DNA of 38,315 nucleotides from Ichthyophthirius multifiliis (lineage: Eukaryota > Ciliophora > Oligohymenophorea > Hymenostomatida). Both the position numbers and the translations under genes were made by a program. The notes under the pieces were generated by a model, which had not been told where the DNA came from, did not search any database, and saw nothing but the letters and a program-made list of their open reading frames with translations. The DNA lies in assembly GCF_000220395.1 (NCBI RefSeq), contig NW_004087647.1:1-38315 (forward strand). The letters are read 5' to 3'. Shown here one piece after another: positions 28,155 to 38,315 of the stretch (its first letter is position 1; every line of letters starts with the position of its first letter).

Positions 28155-28898
28155 TTTATTTATTATTATTATACATTTATTTCTTCTTTTTTAATATTAT
28201 TTTCATCATTATATATATTATTAAATTAACTATATTTATAATTATTAAGTTTTGTGTTCTTTTATATCAATTTTTAATAATGTGGCTATTCAATACTTTT
28301 ACTATGATAATGTTAATATTATTTTTCTTAAATATAACTATTGTTTTAATTTATAATTGTGCTTAACCTTATATTAAAATTTTATTATTATTATTCTTAA
28401 TTTTTTTCATCAAAAACATGGCTTCTTTTTATTTTATTTTTTAATATATCTTATACTTGGATGTCGTTTTATATATTTTATTAAATATCATTTCGATTTT
28501 TTTTTATAATGTATTTGTTAAAATAATCTTAATTTTTTTCTTCATATTTATATGATATGTTAATATCTATATTCATTTTTTTTTTATATTTTTATAATTA
28601 AATATAAATTTTATGATTTTTACATTCAGGAATATTTTTAATCTATGTTATCTATGTATTTTGAGAATCTTTTTATAATTATTTTAAAACAATAATTTAT
28701 GTATTAAGTTAAACTATATAAATATTATAATTTATATTTACATTGTTTTGGTACAAAATGTGGTGTTGTTTCTCCTTTTATTTGAGAAACACTATATGTT
28801 TTAAGATTATTTAAACGTTTTTAACTTTCTTACTTTTTATTATTTTAAATTTCATCTAATATTTTTTATGTTTCTGCAGAAATAAAGTTTTTTTTCAT
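25641..28898 (-). CDS. Aurora-like protein kinase with very long N/Q-rich N-terminal region
   Basis: Serine/threonine kinase with the signature of the Aurora group, whose members act in mitosis and in cilium disassembly. The kinase domain is C-terminal (25641 to about 26560): glycine loop LGKGKHSEVFLS (Ser replaces the third Gly of GxGxxG), FALKKLSKKEL, LIMEYAPGGELH, HRDIKTENILL, ADFGYSR, then the Aurora-type TYCGTLDYMSPEIV and VDVWALGVMAYELM. Stop TGA at 25641-25643. Introns: 26079-26130, between HRDIKTENILLCN and NLAKIADFGYS, and a 28-base intron at 28714-28741. About 770 residues of Asn/Gln/Ser-rich sequence precede the kinase, starting MKKNFISAETQKIL at 28898. Ordinary Aurora kinases have about 100 residues there. 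The spliced length is one base over a multiple of three; the shift lies in the triplet tract at 28088-28143 or next to it. Confidence 0.82.
28088..28143. repeat. (TTA)n / (TAA)n triplet tract
   Basis: Triplet run inside the N-terminal region of the Aurora-like kinase. On the coding strand it is (AAT)n or (TAA)n depending on frame, so it codes Asn or Gln. Flanking extra A bases change the frame several times. Confidence 0.85.
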
Positions 28899-29289
28899 TA
28901 TATTTTTATAAAAAAATAAATAAAAATAATAAATCGTAAAATTTGTATTTTAATAATATAAAAATGAATTATATTTTTAATTAAAAGAAAGAAAGAAATA
29001 TATAAATAAAAAAAGTAAAAAATAAATATAAAATTTGTAAATAATTAAATATTAATCAAAATAATAAATTTAATATAAAATATTATATTCATATAATTAA
29101 AATATTCTTTTAATTTTAATATTTATTTATATTAGCATATTTTTTTTCTATATTAAAAATAAAAAATAAAAAATAATCAATATATTTTATATTTTTTTTT
29201 CATATATTATATATTATTTTATTTTTTATAAAATTTTTATAATTTAATTAGAACTATATCATTTTTCTCTATCTTTTTAACTTTATTTA
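28899..29289. promoter_or_regulatory. region upstream of Aurora-like kinase
   Basis: About 390 bases of homopolymer-rich DNA. No gene seen; presumably the promoter of the kinase gene. Confidence 0.4.
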
Positions 29290-30050
29290 TAATAATTACT
29301 TATTTTTTTCTTCATTATTATTTGAATTATGTTCTTTTTTATACTGAAGACTTTACTTTTACTTAATTATTTTTATTTGATAAAATACTACTTTTAAGCA
29401 CATTGCCTTAATTTAAAGTATTTTTGATAAAAATATTTAATTTATATTCTAATGCAATATTAATTAATTTTGTAATATTTATATTCTTAAAATTAAACCT
29501 TAAATTTCAACATAATAAATTTTTTATACATAAATTTAAATCTTTAATAAAAATATTATGATTTAAAAATACAAATTTTGTTATATCCAAAACTTTCAAC
29601 AAATATATTTGGCAAATTCAAAAATATAATGTATATTAATAATTAACGATAAAATTTAATGCATCCAAATTATATATAAATTAAGATTTTATTGCCTAAC
29701 ATTGATATACTTTTTAATATTAATAAACTGTACTTTTATTCTTTTTTTGAAATTTATGATTTATCAATTTTAATTATTATGAATTCTATATTATCTTTAT
29801 ATAAGCTTTCAATATTTTATATTGTATTTTATTTGTAATTATTTTATAAAAAAAATTAACTGATTTAATCTTTTTTTTCTAATATTCCTACTATTGTATG
29901 TATTTCTAATCAAATAATTTGAACTTCTAATAACAGTTTTAATTAAGTATTTTCCTGAGATTATTATAATAATATTTATTAATTATTTATACCTACTTAA
30001 TTATAAACAGTTATTTTTAAAAAAAGTTCTATCCATTTATTATATTTCAT
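29290..30050 (-). pseudogene. possible decayed or heavily interrupted minus-strand gene
   Basis: On the minus strand, beginning near 30050 (ATG then KYNKWIELFLKITVY) and running to about 29310, stretches look coding: KVLDITKFVFLNHNIFIKDL, NINITKLINIALEYKLNIFI and a Lys/Ser/Asn-rich end. They lie in one frame broken by two in-frame TGA codons (near 29633 and 29514). A second frame is also open through much of the same DNA (LLILKSISMLGNKILIYI). With TGA as the only stop, long chance frames are common here, so the evidence is weak. It may be a pseudogene, a gene with unrecognised introns, or noise. Confidence 0.3.
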
Positions 30051-30260
30051 CTTTATATAAGCAAGTATTTAAGCAAGTTGATATTTGTATTATATAGAAA
30101 TTTTTTATTAATTGTAATAATTAATTCATTATATTCATTTTTTTAAATTTTAATTAAAATTAATTTCTACACATAAAAAATGCTAAAAATAATTTTTTAT
30201 AATAACAAATAACACAATATATTATTTTATTAAGAAAGTATATATTAATTTAATATTCAA

Positions 30261-30965
30261 ATGAAAAATAATTTATAAAATAAATAAATAGTATTATTTA
30301 CAATTGGTGTTATTTCAAGAATGGTTTCATAATCTATATATTATCCCTATAATTTTAAAGGCATTTTATTGTATAAAAAAATTGAAAATAAAAAAGTATA
30401 TAAAAAGAATATGTTTAGTTATACAAACAGATAATTTTTAATATAAAATTTTCATTGCTAATAATGGAATTTCATTGGCAATGATTGTATATTTATTTTA
30501 TTTTATTTTTAAATATAAATTTAATTTTAATTTTAATATTAAGGAAGTATTATTCTATCATTATTCAAAACTTCTATTATTAATCTAAATCAATAATATT
30601 TTTAGAATTTTTATAAATTATCAAAAAACCGTATATTTATTTTTTATTTAGAACTGTTTAGAAAAATATCTTAATTAAATAATAATATAAATTTTTTAAT
30701 TAGTATTATAAAAATTTTTTTTTTTATTATTTTTTTGATAAGATAAAGAAAAAAATTAAGCTTAAGGCCTATTATTCAAGATATAGAAAAAATTTTAAAT
30801 AATTTAAATAAAAAAATAATTATGTTAAAGAAAATAAATGAAAAAAATTCAAAAGGGATGGAAAAATAGATATTATAAATAATTTATTAAAAATATAAGT
30901 ATCTTAGGCCAAAAAAATTACAACTAAATAGAAAAATATATAATATAAATAAAAATAAAAGATAA
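30261..30965 (+). other. uncertain coding-like region
   Basis: An ATG at 30261 opens a plus-strand frame that stays free of TGA. Base content is a little richer in G+C than the surrounding spacer, and part of it reads as a plausible charged helix (IIQDIEKILNNLNKKIIMLK). A short match to the IANNGI motif of biotin carboxylases appears in another frame and is not supported by what follows. No intron set gives a convincing protein. Possibly a gene remnant. Confidence 0.25.
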
Positions 30966-31577
30966 TTAATTTTAATTAGGGGAAACTAATTTAAATAAAT
31001 ATTTAAATTATAATTATATTTGTTTTATAAAAAACTATAAATAATATTTTATTTTAAAATTTTTAAGATATTATTTTTATATGTATAAATATATAAAATT
31101 AAATAGATTTATTATAATTATATAATTTTTAAAAGATATTTTTTTATTTAAAATAAATATTCTGTAAAAAATATTATTTATAATAATATAAATAAAAATA
31201 TTTCGTAAAAGTGTATAATAGCATTAAATTTAATAAAAAATTTTAATAAACTTTTTAATAGTAAAATTTTATATAATTAAATCAAAAGTTTATTTTTATT
31301 TTATTTTAATTAATTGAAAATTATATTTAGATTATATTTTTTTTTTTTATTTATTATAATTTTAGATATTTTTTAATTATTATTTTTGTAAATTTTTCTT
31401 TAAAAATTATATTTTTCACATACTAAATTTTTATTTTTGATTCATAATTTATAATACATATATTATTTTTAGAAATTCTTAATATTAAATATCTATTCTT
31501 CTTTAAATTTATTCTCTTTGAAAATACAAAAAAGTTTATTATTATTATAAATTTTAATATATAATAAAACTTTATAA
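30966..31577. promoter_or_regulatory. A+T-rich region upstream of two-TM protein gene
   Basis: About 610 bases with no recognisable gene on either strand; presumably the promoter of the gene starting at 31578. Confidence 0.4.
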
Positions 31578-33702
31578 ATGACTTTTTTGAAAAAATTAGA
31601 TCTGTATGGAGTAAGTATTAATATTATATATAAAAAAAATACGAAATATAAATCGAGCTTAGGTGCTATAGTTTCGATTATAATATCTTTTTTTTCTTTA
31701 TATAAGTTAATATAAGAAGTTGTTATTATATAAAATGGAGTAAACCCCTAAGTAGATTATTAAGAAATAATAGTAGATTAACCAGGCAGAGTTGATTTAA
31801 AAAATAAATTTTGAAGCAGCGTTAGGACTTTAGTATGGTACGAGTTTCCTTCATTTCATTGATGAATCAGTTTATAAAATTAAAGTTTTTTAAGATTTGT
31901 TATAGTCTTTTATAGATGAATAAGGAAATAAAAAATAAAAATACGTAACAAAAGAAATAGAATTAGAAAAATGCACTCAAAATCACTTTTAGAATGAAAG
32001 TACTAGATAATATTTTTTATAACTTCTTGAAAAACAAGAGCTTTATTGTTTTAAAAGTAATCATAATTTATATATATAAGGGGATAGAGGTTCTGATAAA
32101 ATTAGTTATTTTAAAATATTTGTCTCTAAATGTAATTTAAATAATTGTTCAGAATAAATGCAATAAACTATTGCTAATTCCTTTTTTTCATTTCATTACA
32201 CTGTTGGAAACATAGATACTAATAATATAAATAAACCTCTTTAATTAATTACCAAAAGCTTTACTTCACGTTGTTCTTTGAGTATTCCAAGAAGGTTAAG
32301 AGTAACTATTTAAAATACTAAAGTTATTTAATAATTTGGAATTCTTAATTAATAAAAAGAGTATAAAGGATATATGTTTGGTGAATAGATCTCTGAAATT
32401 ATAGATGTGAATGAAAATAAAGATTTTTTTTTTACTGGTTCTTTTTAATCAATTGAAAATAAGGAAATAGTTTGTAATATTAAGTTTAAAAACATTGTTG
32501 ATGCTCTTTCGAATTTCGGAGGGTTCTTATAAAGTTTAATTGCTATTGGAGCTATTATCGTATTTCCATTTAGTCGATTGTAGTACTAATAATAACTAAT
32601 TAATGAAACATTTAAATTTTATGAAGAAAATGAGGAGAATACTAAAAAAGAATAAAAATATGAATTAAAATTATTATAATAATTCATTTAATAAGAAAAT
32701 CAACAATAAATATAACATACATAATAAAGTAAATTTAAAGATGAAGCTAAAAACAAAAATATTTTTAATAATAATTTAAATAATACGAATTATACAGTTT
32801 AGAAATTTAATTAGAAAGTTAATCATAATTGCAAAAACAAAATGAAATTTAATAAAAATTAAAATGAATAACAACAGCACAATCAAAATTTTTATCAAAA
32901 ATTTAAATTAATATTAAGTAAAAAGATTTTATTCAAAAAAAATAAAAATGAGTAGACCAATTAAAATATAAAAAAGTAAAAATAAATAGAAAAGTACATA
33001 AAATAAGATAGTAATAAAATATAATTTGGAATACTCGATTATTTAATTTATTATATTTGGCCTTTTAAATCCAAAAATACTTAAATAAATAAATTTTAAT
33101 GTGCAAGAAAATAAATGTATAAAATGATTGATATAAGCTTTATAATAAATAAACTTTTGGAAGTTGAAAAACTTAAAATATTACTTCTTGATTAACATTA
33201 ATTGAAGTTATTTAACTATATAGATAATCCTGTAATAATACCAAAAAATAAGAAAATAATCTAAGATGAATAAATTAATATTTGTTTCGTTGATTAGAGA
33301 AATGAAACTTAGAAATTTGATGAAGCTTATACTGCATTTAAAAAAATAAATGATTAAAAAAATATAGATATAGTTGACTCCAAAATTTTAGTTCATTTAA
33401 ATACAAAAGTAAAATCTTTATTTAAAAATGTTAAAAGTTAAGAAATAAATTAATCTGATAATAAATTATATAATAATTTATAATAATAGAATCTGATAAA
33501 TGACAGATAATAATAATAAAATATTTATTCTATAAATGACGATGTAATTTAAGAGAAAGAAAAATCAAAAATTGATATAAAAAGTGAATAGTTTATAAAA
33601 GATTATTCTTAAGAAAACAAACATATTACTAACAAAGAACAATTAACATATTAAACGAAAATTTCAAAAGACATAAAAGACATATAATCTTAAATGAAAT
33701 GA
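31578..33702 (+). CDS. ciliate two-transmembrane-segment protein with large intervening domain
   Basis: The layout matches a ciliate family usually labelled only as transmembrane protein: a short N-terminus (MTFLKKLDLYGVSI), a first membrane segment (SLGAIVSIIISFFSLYKLI), about 250 residues with scattered cysteines (EKCTQNHF, ELYCFKSN, SKCNLNNCSE, TSRCSLSIPR), a second segment (GGFLQSLIAIGAIIVFPF), then a long Gln/Asn/Lys-rich C-terminal region of about 350 residues with acidic and basic blocks. The topology suggests both ends in the cytoplasm and the Cys-bearing loop outside or in a lumen, similar in outline to two-segment channels such as P2X, although no channel motif was recognised. No introns. 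The frame must slip by one base at the A run at 31799-31804 (six A; seven would restore it). TGA at 33700-33702. Confidence 0.72.
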
Positions 33703-33847
33703 TTATTTAAATTATTAAATACTGTTAATATTTGTTTTTTAAATATAAATATTTTATTTTTTTAATTTTATAAACTTTAGACATAAAAATATCTAGTTAT
33801 TTTGTTATTGTTTTATATCGATTTTATATATTTAGTTTTTAATTTTT
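33703..33847. other. 145-base 3'-to-3' spacer
   Basis: Compact convergent spacer between the two-segment membrane protein and the LRR gene; A+T-rich, must serve both polyadenylation sites. Confidence 0.5.
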
Positions 33848-36800
33848 TCATATATTCTATATTTTTTTATTATAGTAATTAGTAATTATTTAAAAAAATA
33901 ATACTTTAAAGTTAAGAGAAATACTCTATGCTTCTAATTGTTGCATTTCTGCTAAAAACTTTTTTAGTTCATTTACTTTATTTTTTGATAAGTTTGGACT
34001 TCTTAATTTAAAATATAATAAATAAATAGATATAAATTATAGTAAAAATTTTACCTAAATTCTAATCTTATATAATTAATTTATCTTAATTTTTTTAATG
34101 AATCAATTAAAAATTAAAATGCATAATCTGTAAATTATTTATTTTTCCTTTTTTTAAAAAAATATTAAAGTTTTAAATTATAATTTTCATAATATTTGTT
34201 TAATTAATTTATAGTTTTTTAGTCTACTCAAAATCTAATCTAATTCTTTTCAAATTAAAATTTTTTTTTAATATACTACTTAATAGTATAATAATTTTAT
34301 CTGTAAGTTTAAGGCATTTACTAAAAATAAAAATACAAATTAATTTTTATAAATTTATCATTTAATATTATTAAAAAAAAAATTATATTAATTTACCTAA
34401 ATTAAAGATCCAAAGAATTCAAAAAAAGTATGTTTTAAAATGAATTCAAGAGTATTTCCATTCCAACATCTGTAAACTTTGAATTACAACTAAAAAATCA
34501 AATATTAAAAATAAATTTATATATCTTATAATTAATAAAAAATATAATAGGAATTAATATTTATAAAAAATATAGATTATATTCATCTTGTTTTTTACAT
34601 ATTAATTAAATTTTTAAAAATATTATTTGTATTTTATTTATCTTTTTCAAGAAATTTGCATATAATATTTTAATTAAATATACCAAAAGTTTAAAGTAAC
34701 TTTTTATAAAAATTGATTTTCTTTTAAAATTTCACCTAAATAATATAATGTTTAATCAGTAAAATTTGTATTTTCTCTATTAATATAAAATATTAAAATT
34801 AAATCGTTTTAATCATTAATATTTAAAAATAATTTTTTATATTTTAAACCCAAATCTTAAATCAAACATTTTAAGTTGTTTTTTGTTTTTCAAGCCTTCC
34901 CTTAAAAATTTAAATCCCTCATCTGATATACCATAACAATAACTTAAATTATTTAATATAATTATTAAAATATATCAATTTAAAAATTAATTAAAATAAT
35001 CAAATAATATTAATATAATTTTACTATAGATCTAATCTTATAGAATGAAGTCGTTCTAAAATTTCAAATTATTCGCTCAATCCAAACATCAATTTATTAG
35101 TAAAGTTTTGATTATACCTTTAATTTTTTATTTTGTGACATTTTATATTAAAAATTAATATATATTTTCATTTAAAAAAAATGTTATTATTACCAAAAGT
35201 TAATTCCTATAAATTCTATAGATTTTTATTTACTTAATAATTATTAGAATTCTTCTTAGACTTTAGACTCACTAAAATTTTAGTTATATCTATATGCATT
35301 ATTTAAATAATAAAAGTAATTATTTAAATTAATTATATGTAAAATTACTAAAAATTTAATTCAAAATATTTAAGAATAGAACCACTTTCAACTAAAGCTT
35401 CTCTCAAAAACTGTATTGCTATGTCAGTAAATTAATAATTATATCTAATTAAAATTATAATCAAATATAAAATAATTATATATTAAAAATATAATTTTTT
35501 AATTATATATTTATTTTACCCAAAATCTAATAACAATTTATTTAACTTATTGAGATTTTAAATTCCTTTACAAAAATATTTCATTCCTTCATCAGTAAAG
35601 TTCTCATTTCCTCTAATTATTTTTATTTTAAAATTAAAACATAAAAATTAAAATTATACCCATATTAGTCATAATCCCAAGAATCAGCAAATAATAAAAT
35701 TAATTTACTTAATAACTTAGTTTAAGAGAAAAGTTCACCTAAGTAAACTAATGATTAGTTTGTAAATTAATTGTTGTATCTAAAAAAAAAATATTTTTAT
35801 AATTAAATAGATATTTTATTCTATACGTAAAATTTAATTTTAGTTTTTAAAGTAATTTTTGTTTTTTTAAAATATTGCAAATATAGATTATACTTTTATC
35901 AGTTAAAATGTCATTATTACTATTAATTTAAAATTATAAATAAGAATTTATTATAATAGAAATTAATTTTTATTTTAATAATAGTACAAAAAGTTTAATG
36001 AAAATTTAATTAATGTATTAATATAATGAAGTCCTTTTGAAATAGAGTATATTCCTTCATCATTAATAATCATATTTTAACTAAAAAATAAATAGTTTTT
36101 TAAAAAAAAACGATAATTTAATTTATTATTAACTTTATTACCTCAAATCCAAATTTAAGCACTAAAGTTTGTTTTGATTTTATAATAATTTACTAAAAAA
36201 TAATAAAGAAATGTTTGTTTGATTATCATCGCTATTACTTTATATATATATATATATTTAAAAAAAAAAAAAAATTAATAAATAATTTATTTACAATAAA
36301 TTTAAAGAAAGCTTAGTTAAATTATCTTTTTATTCAATTTATTAGCAAAGTTAATCAATTTGTTAATCATCAAATTTAAAAAAAATTCTAGTTAATTTTT
36401 TATTAATTAGATTAAATTTTATATTATTATACCCTAAATCTAAACTAAGTTTTTCCAATAATTAAATTTATTTCAAACTTTAAAATAGTTTTTAAATCTA
36501 ATTAGAGTTAAATTATTATAATTTTCTAATAAATTATAATAATAAAAAGATTAAAATATAATTTTATATTATAATTTAATTAATTATATAAATTAAAATT
36601 ATAGTTAGTTTTAAAATGATATATTTTTAATAAATATATATTATATTATTTGCATATTTTATAATTACTAATAAGAAAATTTTAACTTTTTTATATTTTT
36701 AGACTGCCTTATTATTTAAGCAATATTAGTTAATCCGTTTTCAATATTATCATTTTTTCCACTTTTAAAAAAGTAAAAAAATAAGTATGAAATATAAAAT

Positions 36801-37332
36801 ATTTACAAAAAAATTATATTTATTTCTTAAATATTCTAACATTCTTATTTCCAATCTTTAAGTTATTCTAAAATTTTTATGTTTTTATAAATCCTTTTAT
36901 TATTATAAATTAATTCGTAAGATATTTAAATATTAAATAATTTATTAATAAGATTTTTTATTTTCTTTTATACTTTATGTATAATTTTATTTATGATGAT
37001 TAATTAAATAATATCCTAATTTCTTCAATGCCTTTATTTAAAAAATATTCATCGTTTAAAACTAATATAATGTTTCTATTTAATTATTAAATATCTTAAT
37101 GTTCTTTTTTTTCTATTATACTTCTTTTATATTTATATATATATACTTTTTTTTATCATTGAAAATATTTTACAAATCAAATGAATATTTTTTTTCTTAA
37201 TCTCCTATTTATTATTAAATAAGCTTTTTCTTAATATTTGGATTAAGAAAAGAATTCTATATCTATTTTAAAATATAGAAATTATAATAATTAAAATTAA
37301 AATAATACAAATTTATTATTAATATTTGACAT
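33848..37332 (-). CDS. leucine-rich-repeat protein, one repeat per exon, 20 introns
   Basis: Ribonuclease-inhibitor-type LRR protein, about 675 residues, probably a protein-binding scaffold; partner unknown. ATG at 37332 (MSNINNKF), TGA at 33848-33850. Three N-terminal exons (37309-37332, 37174-37262, 36974-37123) are followed by a ladder of repeat exons: 36807-36893, 36669-36761, 36433-36525, 36295-36387, 36142-36237, 35988-36080, 35827-35919, 35660-35779, 35520-35612, 35349-35444, 35194-35289, 35025-35117, 34850-34942, 34684-34776, 34397-34489, 34228-34320, 34056-34147, then 33848-34001. Repeat units read like GNENFTDEGMKYFCKGIQNL and end L.L.L.F. Nearly every repeat exon is 93 bases (31 residues), some 96, one 87 and one 120. 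All introns after the second exon fall after the second base of a codon. I count the exon at 34056-34147 as 92 bases, although 93 fits the frame, so one position is uncertain. Confidence 0.88.
34056..36893 (-). repeat. tandem 93-base exon / intron repeat array (LRR units)
   Basis: Seventeen consecutive exons spaced by introns of 45-194 bases. Exon starts commonly give a Tyr-Asn or Asn codon pair and exon ends give Asp/Asn-Phe plus two bases of a split codon. The regular period and constant phase indicate growth by duplication of an exon with its intron. Introns have diverged beyond recognition. Confidence 0.8.
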
Positions 37333-37448
37333 TTTTATTAAAATTAGGCCTATTTATTTAAAATTAGATAATTATATTTAAAAAAAAAGATGAATATATA
37401 TATATTTTTTTTTTAAATATCATAAAAAATATTTGCTTTATATAATAA

Positions 37449-37787
37449 AATTAGTATTAACAATAAATTTATGATTTTATAAATGAAAAAAAATTATAAT
37501 ATGTAAAACTATTAAAAATTACAAATAAATTAGAACCAAATAATCAATTAATATTGTTAAATTACATTTTAGAAAATTTAAATAAAAAATTATATATAAA
37601 AAATAATAAAGTAAAAACTAAAATTTTATTATTGATGCTTAAATTTGTTGTTAAGATTCGTACAGCATTAGAAAAAAAAAATCAATAAAAAATCAAAATT
37701 TTAATTTAAAAATATATTTTTAGATTATAAAAATTATTTGAAACACGATTACAAGTAAATATATCAATATCAACCCTAAGATAATGA
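37449..37787 (+). CDS. coding fragment, unknown protein, start not found
   Basis: Not recognised. One plus-strand frame ending in TGA at 37785-37787 reads as a convincing helical protein: YDFINEKKLQYVKLLKITNK, LEPNNQLILLNYILENLN, and ILLLMLKFVVKIRTALEKKN. There is no in-frame ATG; the frame may begin after an intron ending in TTAG at about 37454, with an upstream exon lying in the roughly 100 bases shared with the LRR gene's promoter. It could also be a fragment left by rearrangement. The gene is divergent from the LRR gene. Confidence 0.4.
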
Positions 37788-38315
37788 TACATATAATAAT
37801 TAAAATAAAAAATTGATATTGAAATGATGAATATATTTCTTTAATAGTCTCTTTTACTAATAGTTATTTAAATTATTTAGATATAATTAAAAAACTTAAA
37901 TTAAAGTTTTTTAGTTAAATATTTTATATTTTTAAATACATAAATAAAAATTAATCTAGATATAATTTAATGATAAAATAGATAAAATGAAAATAATAAA
38001 AAAAATATTATTGATAAATACATAATGATTATATAATAAATAATTAGTTAATTAAAATTATATTTAAATATTAATAGATGATAAAAGTAATTAATATTAT
38101 GAATAAAATATGAATATATTAATAATTAAAAAAAAAAAAAAATATAAATAACAATGATAAAAAAAATATGAATATATATATATATTTTTATATATATATA
38201 TTTATATATATTATATGCTTATTTTAAAATATTAGGATATGTCTTTATATAATTTTATATATATATAATATATATATTATTTTTTTTTAATTAAATATTT
38301 CATCAACTCAATATA
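37788..38315. other. A+T-rich terminal stretch
   Basis: No gene seen. Contains several short (TA)n runs, the largest around 38176-38215 and 38257-38279. Nothing resembles the ciliate telomere repeat, so the window does not end at a chromosome end. Confidence 0.6.

Noticed and set aside
30440-30490. KIFIANNGI motif like biotin carboxylase
   Set aside because: Only about eight residues match, and the expected following segments of acetyl-CoA carboxylase are absent in all frames.

Overview
The base composition (about 85% A+T by eye), introns of roughly 28-194 bases and reading frames that stay open only if TAA and TAG mean glutamine and TGA is the sole stop (genetic code 6) mark this as nuclear DNA of an oligohymenophorean ciliate. 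The extreme A+T content and poly-Q/N-rich proteins fit a macronuclear contig of Ichthyophthirius multifiliis or a close relative. That species call is an inference. All gene models below were read by hand with code 6 and GT..AG introns.

Layout, left to right: (TA)n and A+T-rich DNA; an alpha/beta hydrolase with a long Gln-rich tail (minus, 745-2544); a PPP1R36-like protein (plus, about 2997-4072); an acylated MORN-repeat protein (plus, 4423-5938); a 1.4-kb gap; a small membrane-anchored protein (plus, 7379-8312); another gap; a small unknown (minus, 9588-10164); the axonemal central-pair protein SPAG17/PF6 (minus, 10391-15028, ten introns); a PP2C phosphatase (minus, 15496-16377); an MST/STE20-type kinase with a polyglutamine tail (plus, 17034-19629); an acidic coiled-coil protein (minus, 19842-20921); an unknown (plus, 21173-22087); an ER-type HSP70 of the HYOU1/GRP170 class (minus, 22265-25249); an Aurora-like kinase with a giant Asn/Gln-rich N-terminal region (minus, 25641-28898); an ambiguous zone (about 29290-30965); a two-membrane-segment ciliate protein (plus, 31578-33702); a leucine-rich-repeat gene built almost entirely of one-repeat exons (minus, 33848-37332); and a gene fragment (plus, about 37449-37787).

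Functional themes: a large ciliary axoneme gene (PF6), a PPP1R36-like protein of a family tied to ciliated or sperm cells, and signalling enzymes (PP2C, STE20-like and Aurora-like kinases). PP2C and the MORN protein both start with Met-Gly-Cys-type N-termini typical of myristoylation plus palmitoylation, so both probably sit on membranes. No tRNA, rRNA, CRISPR, transposon or virus-like element was recognised.

Most notable: (1) the LRR gene at 33848-37332, where about 16 successive exons are nearly all 93 bases and each encodes one repeat, with every intron in the same phase; (2) a sharp intron length mode, with 9 of about 55 introns exactly 46 bases; (3) several otherwise well-conserved genes that need a one- or two-base correction, mostly at A/T runs, which is either a draft-assembly signature or real frameshifting.
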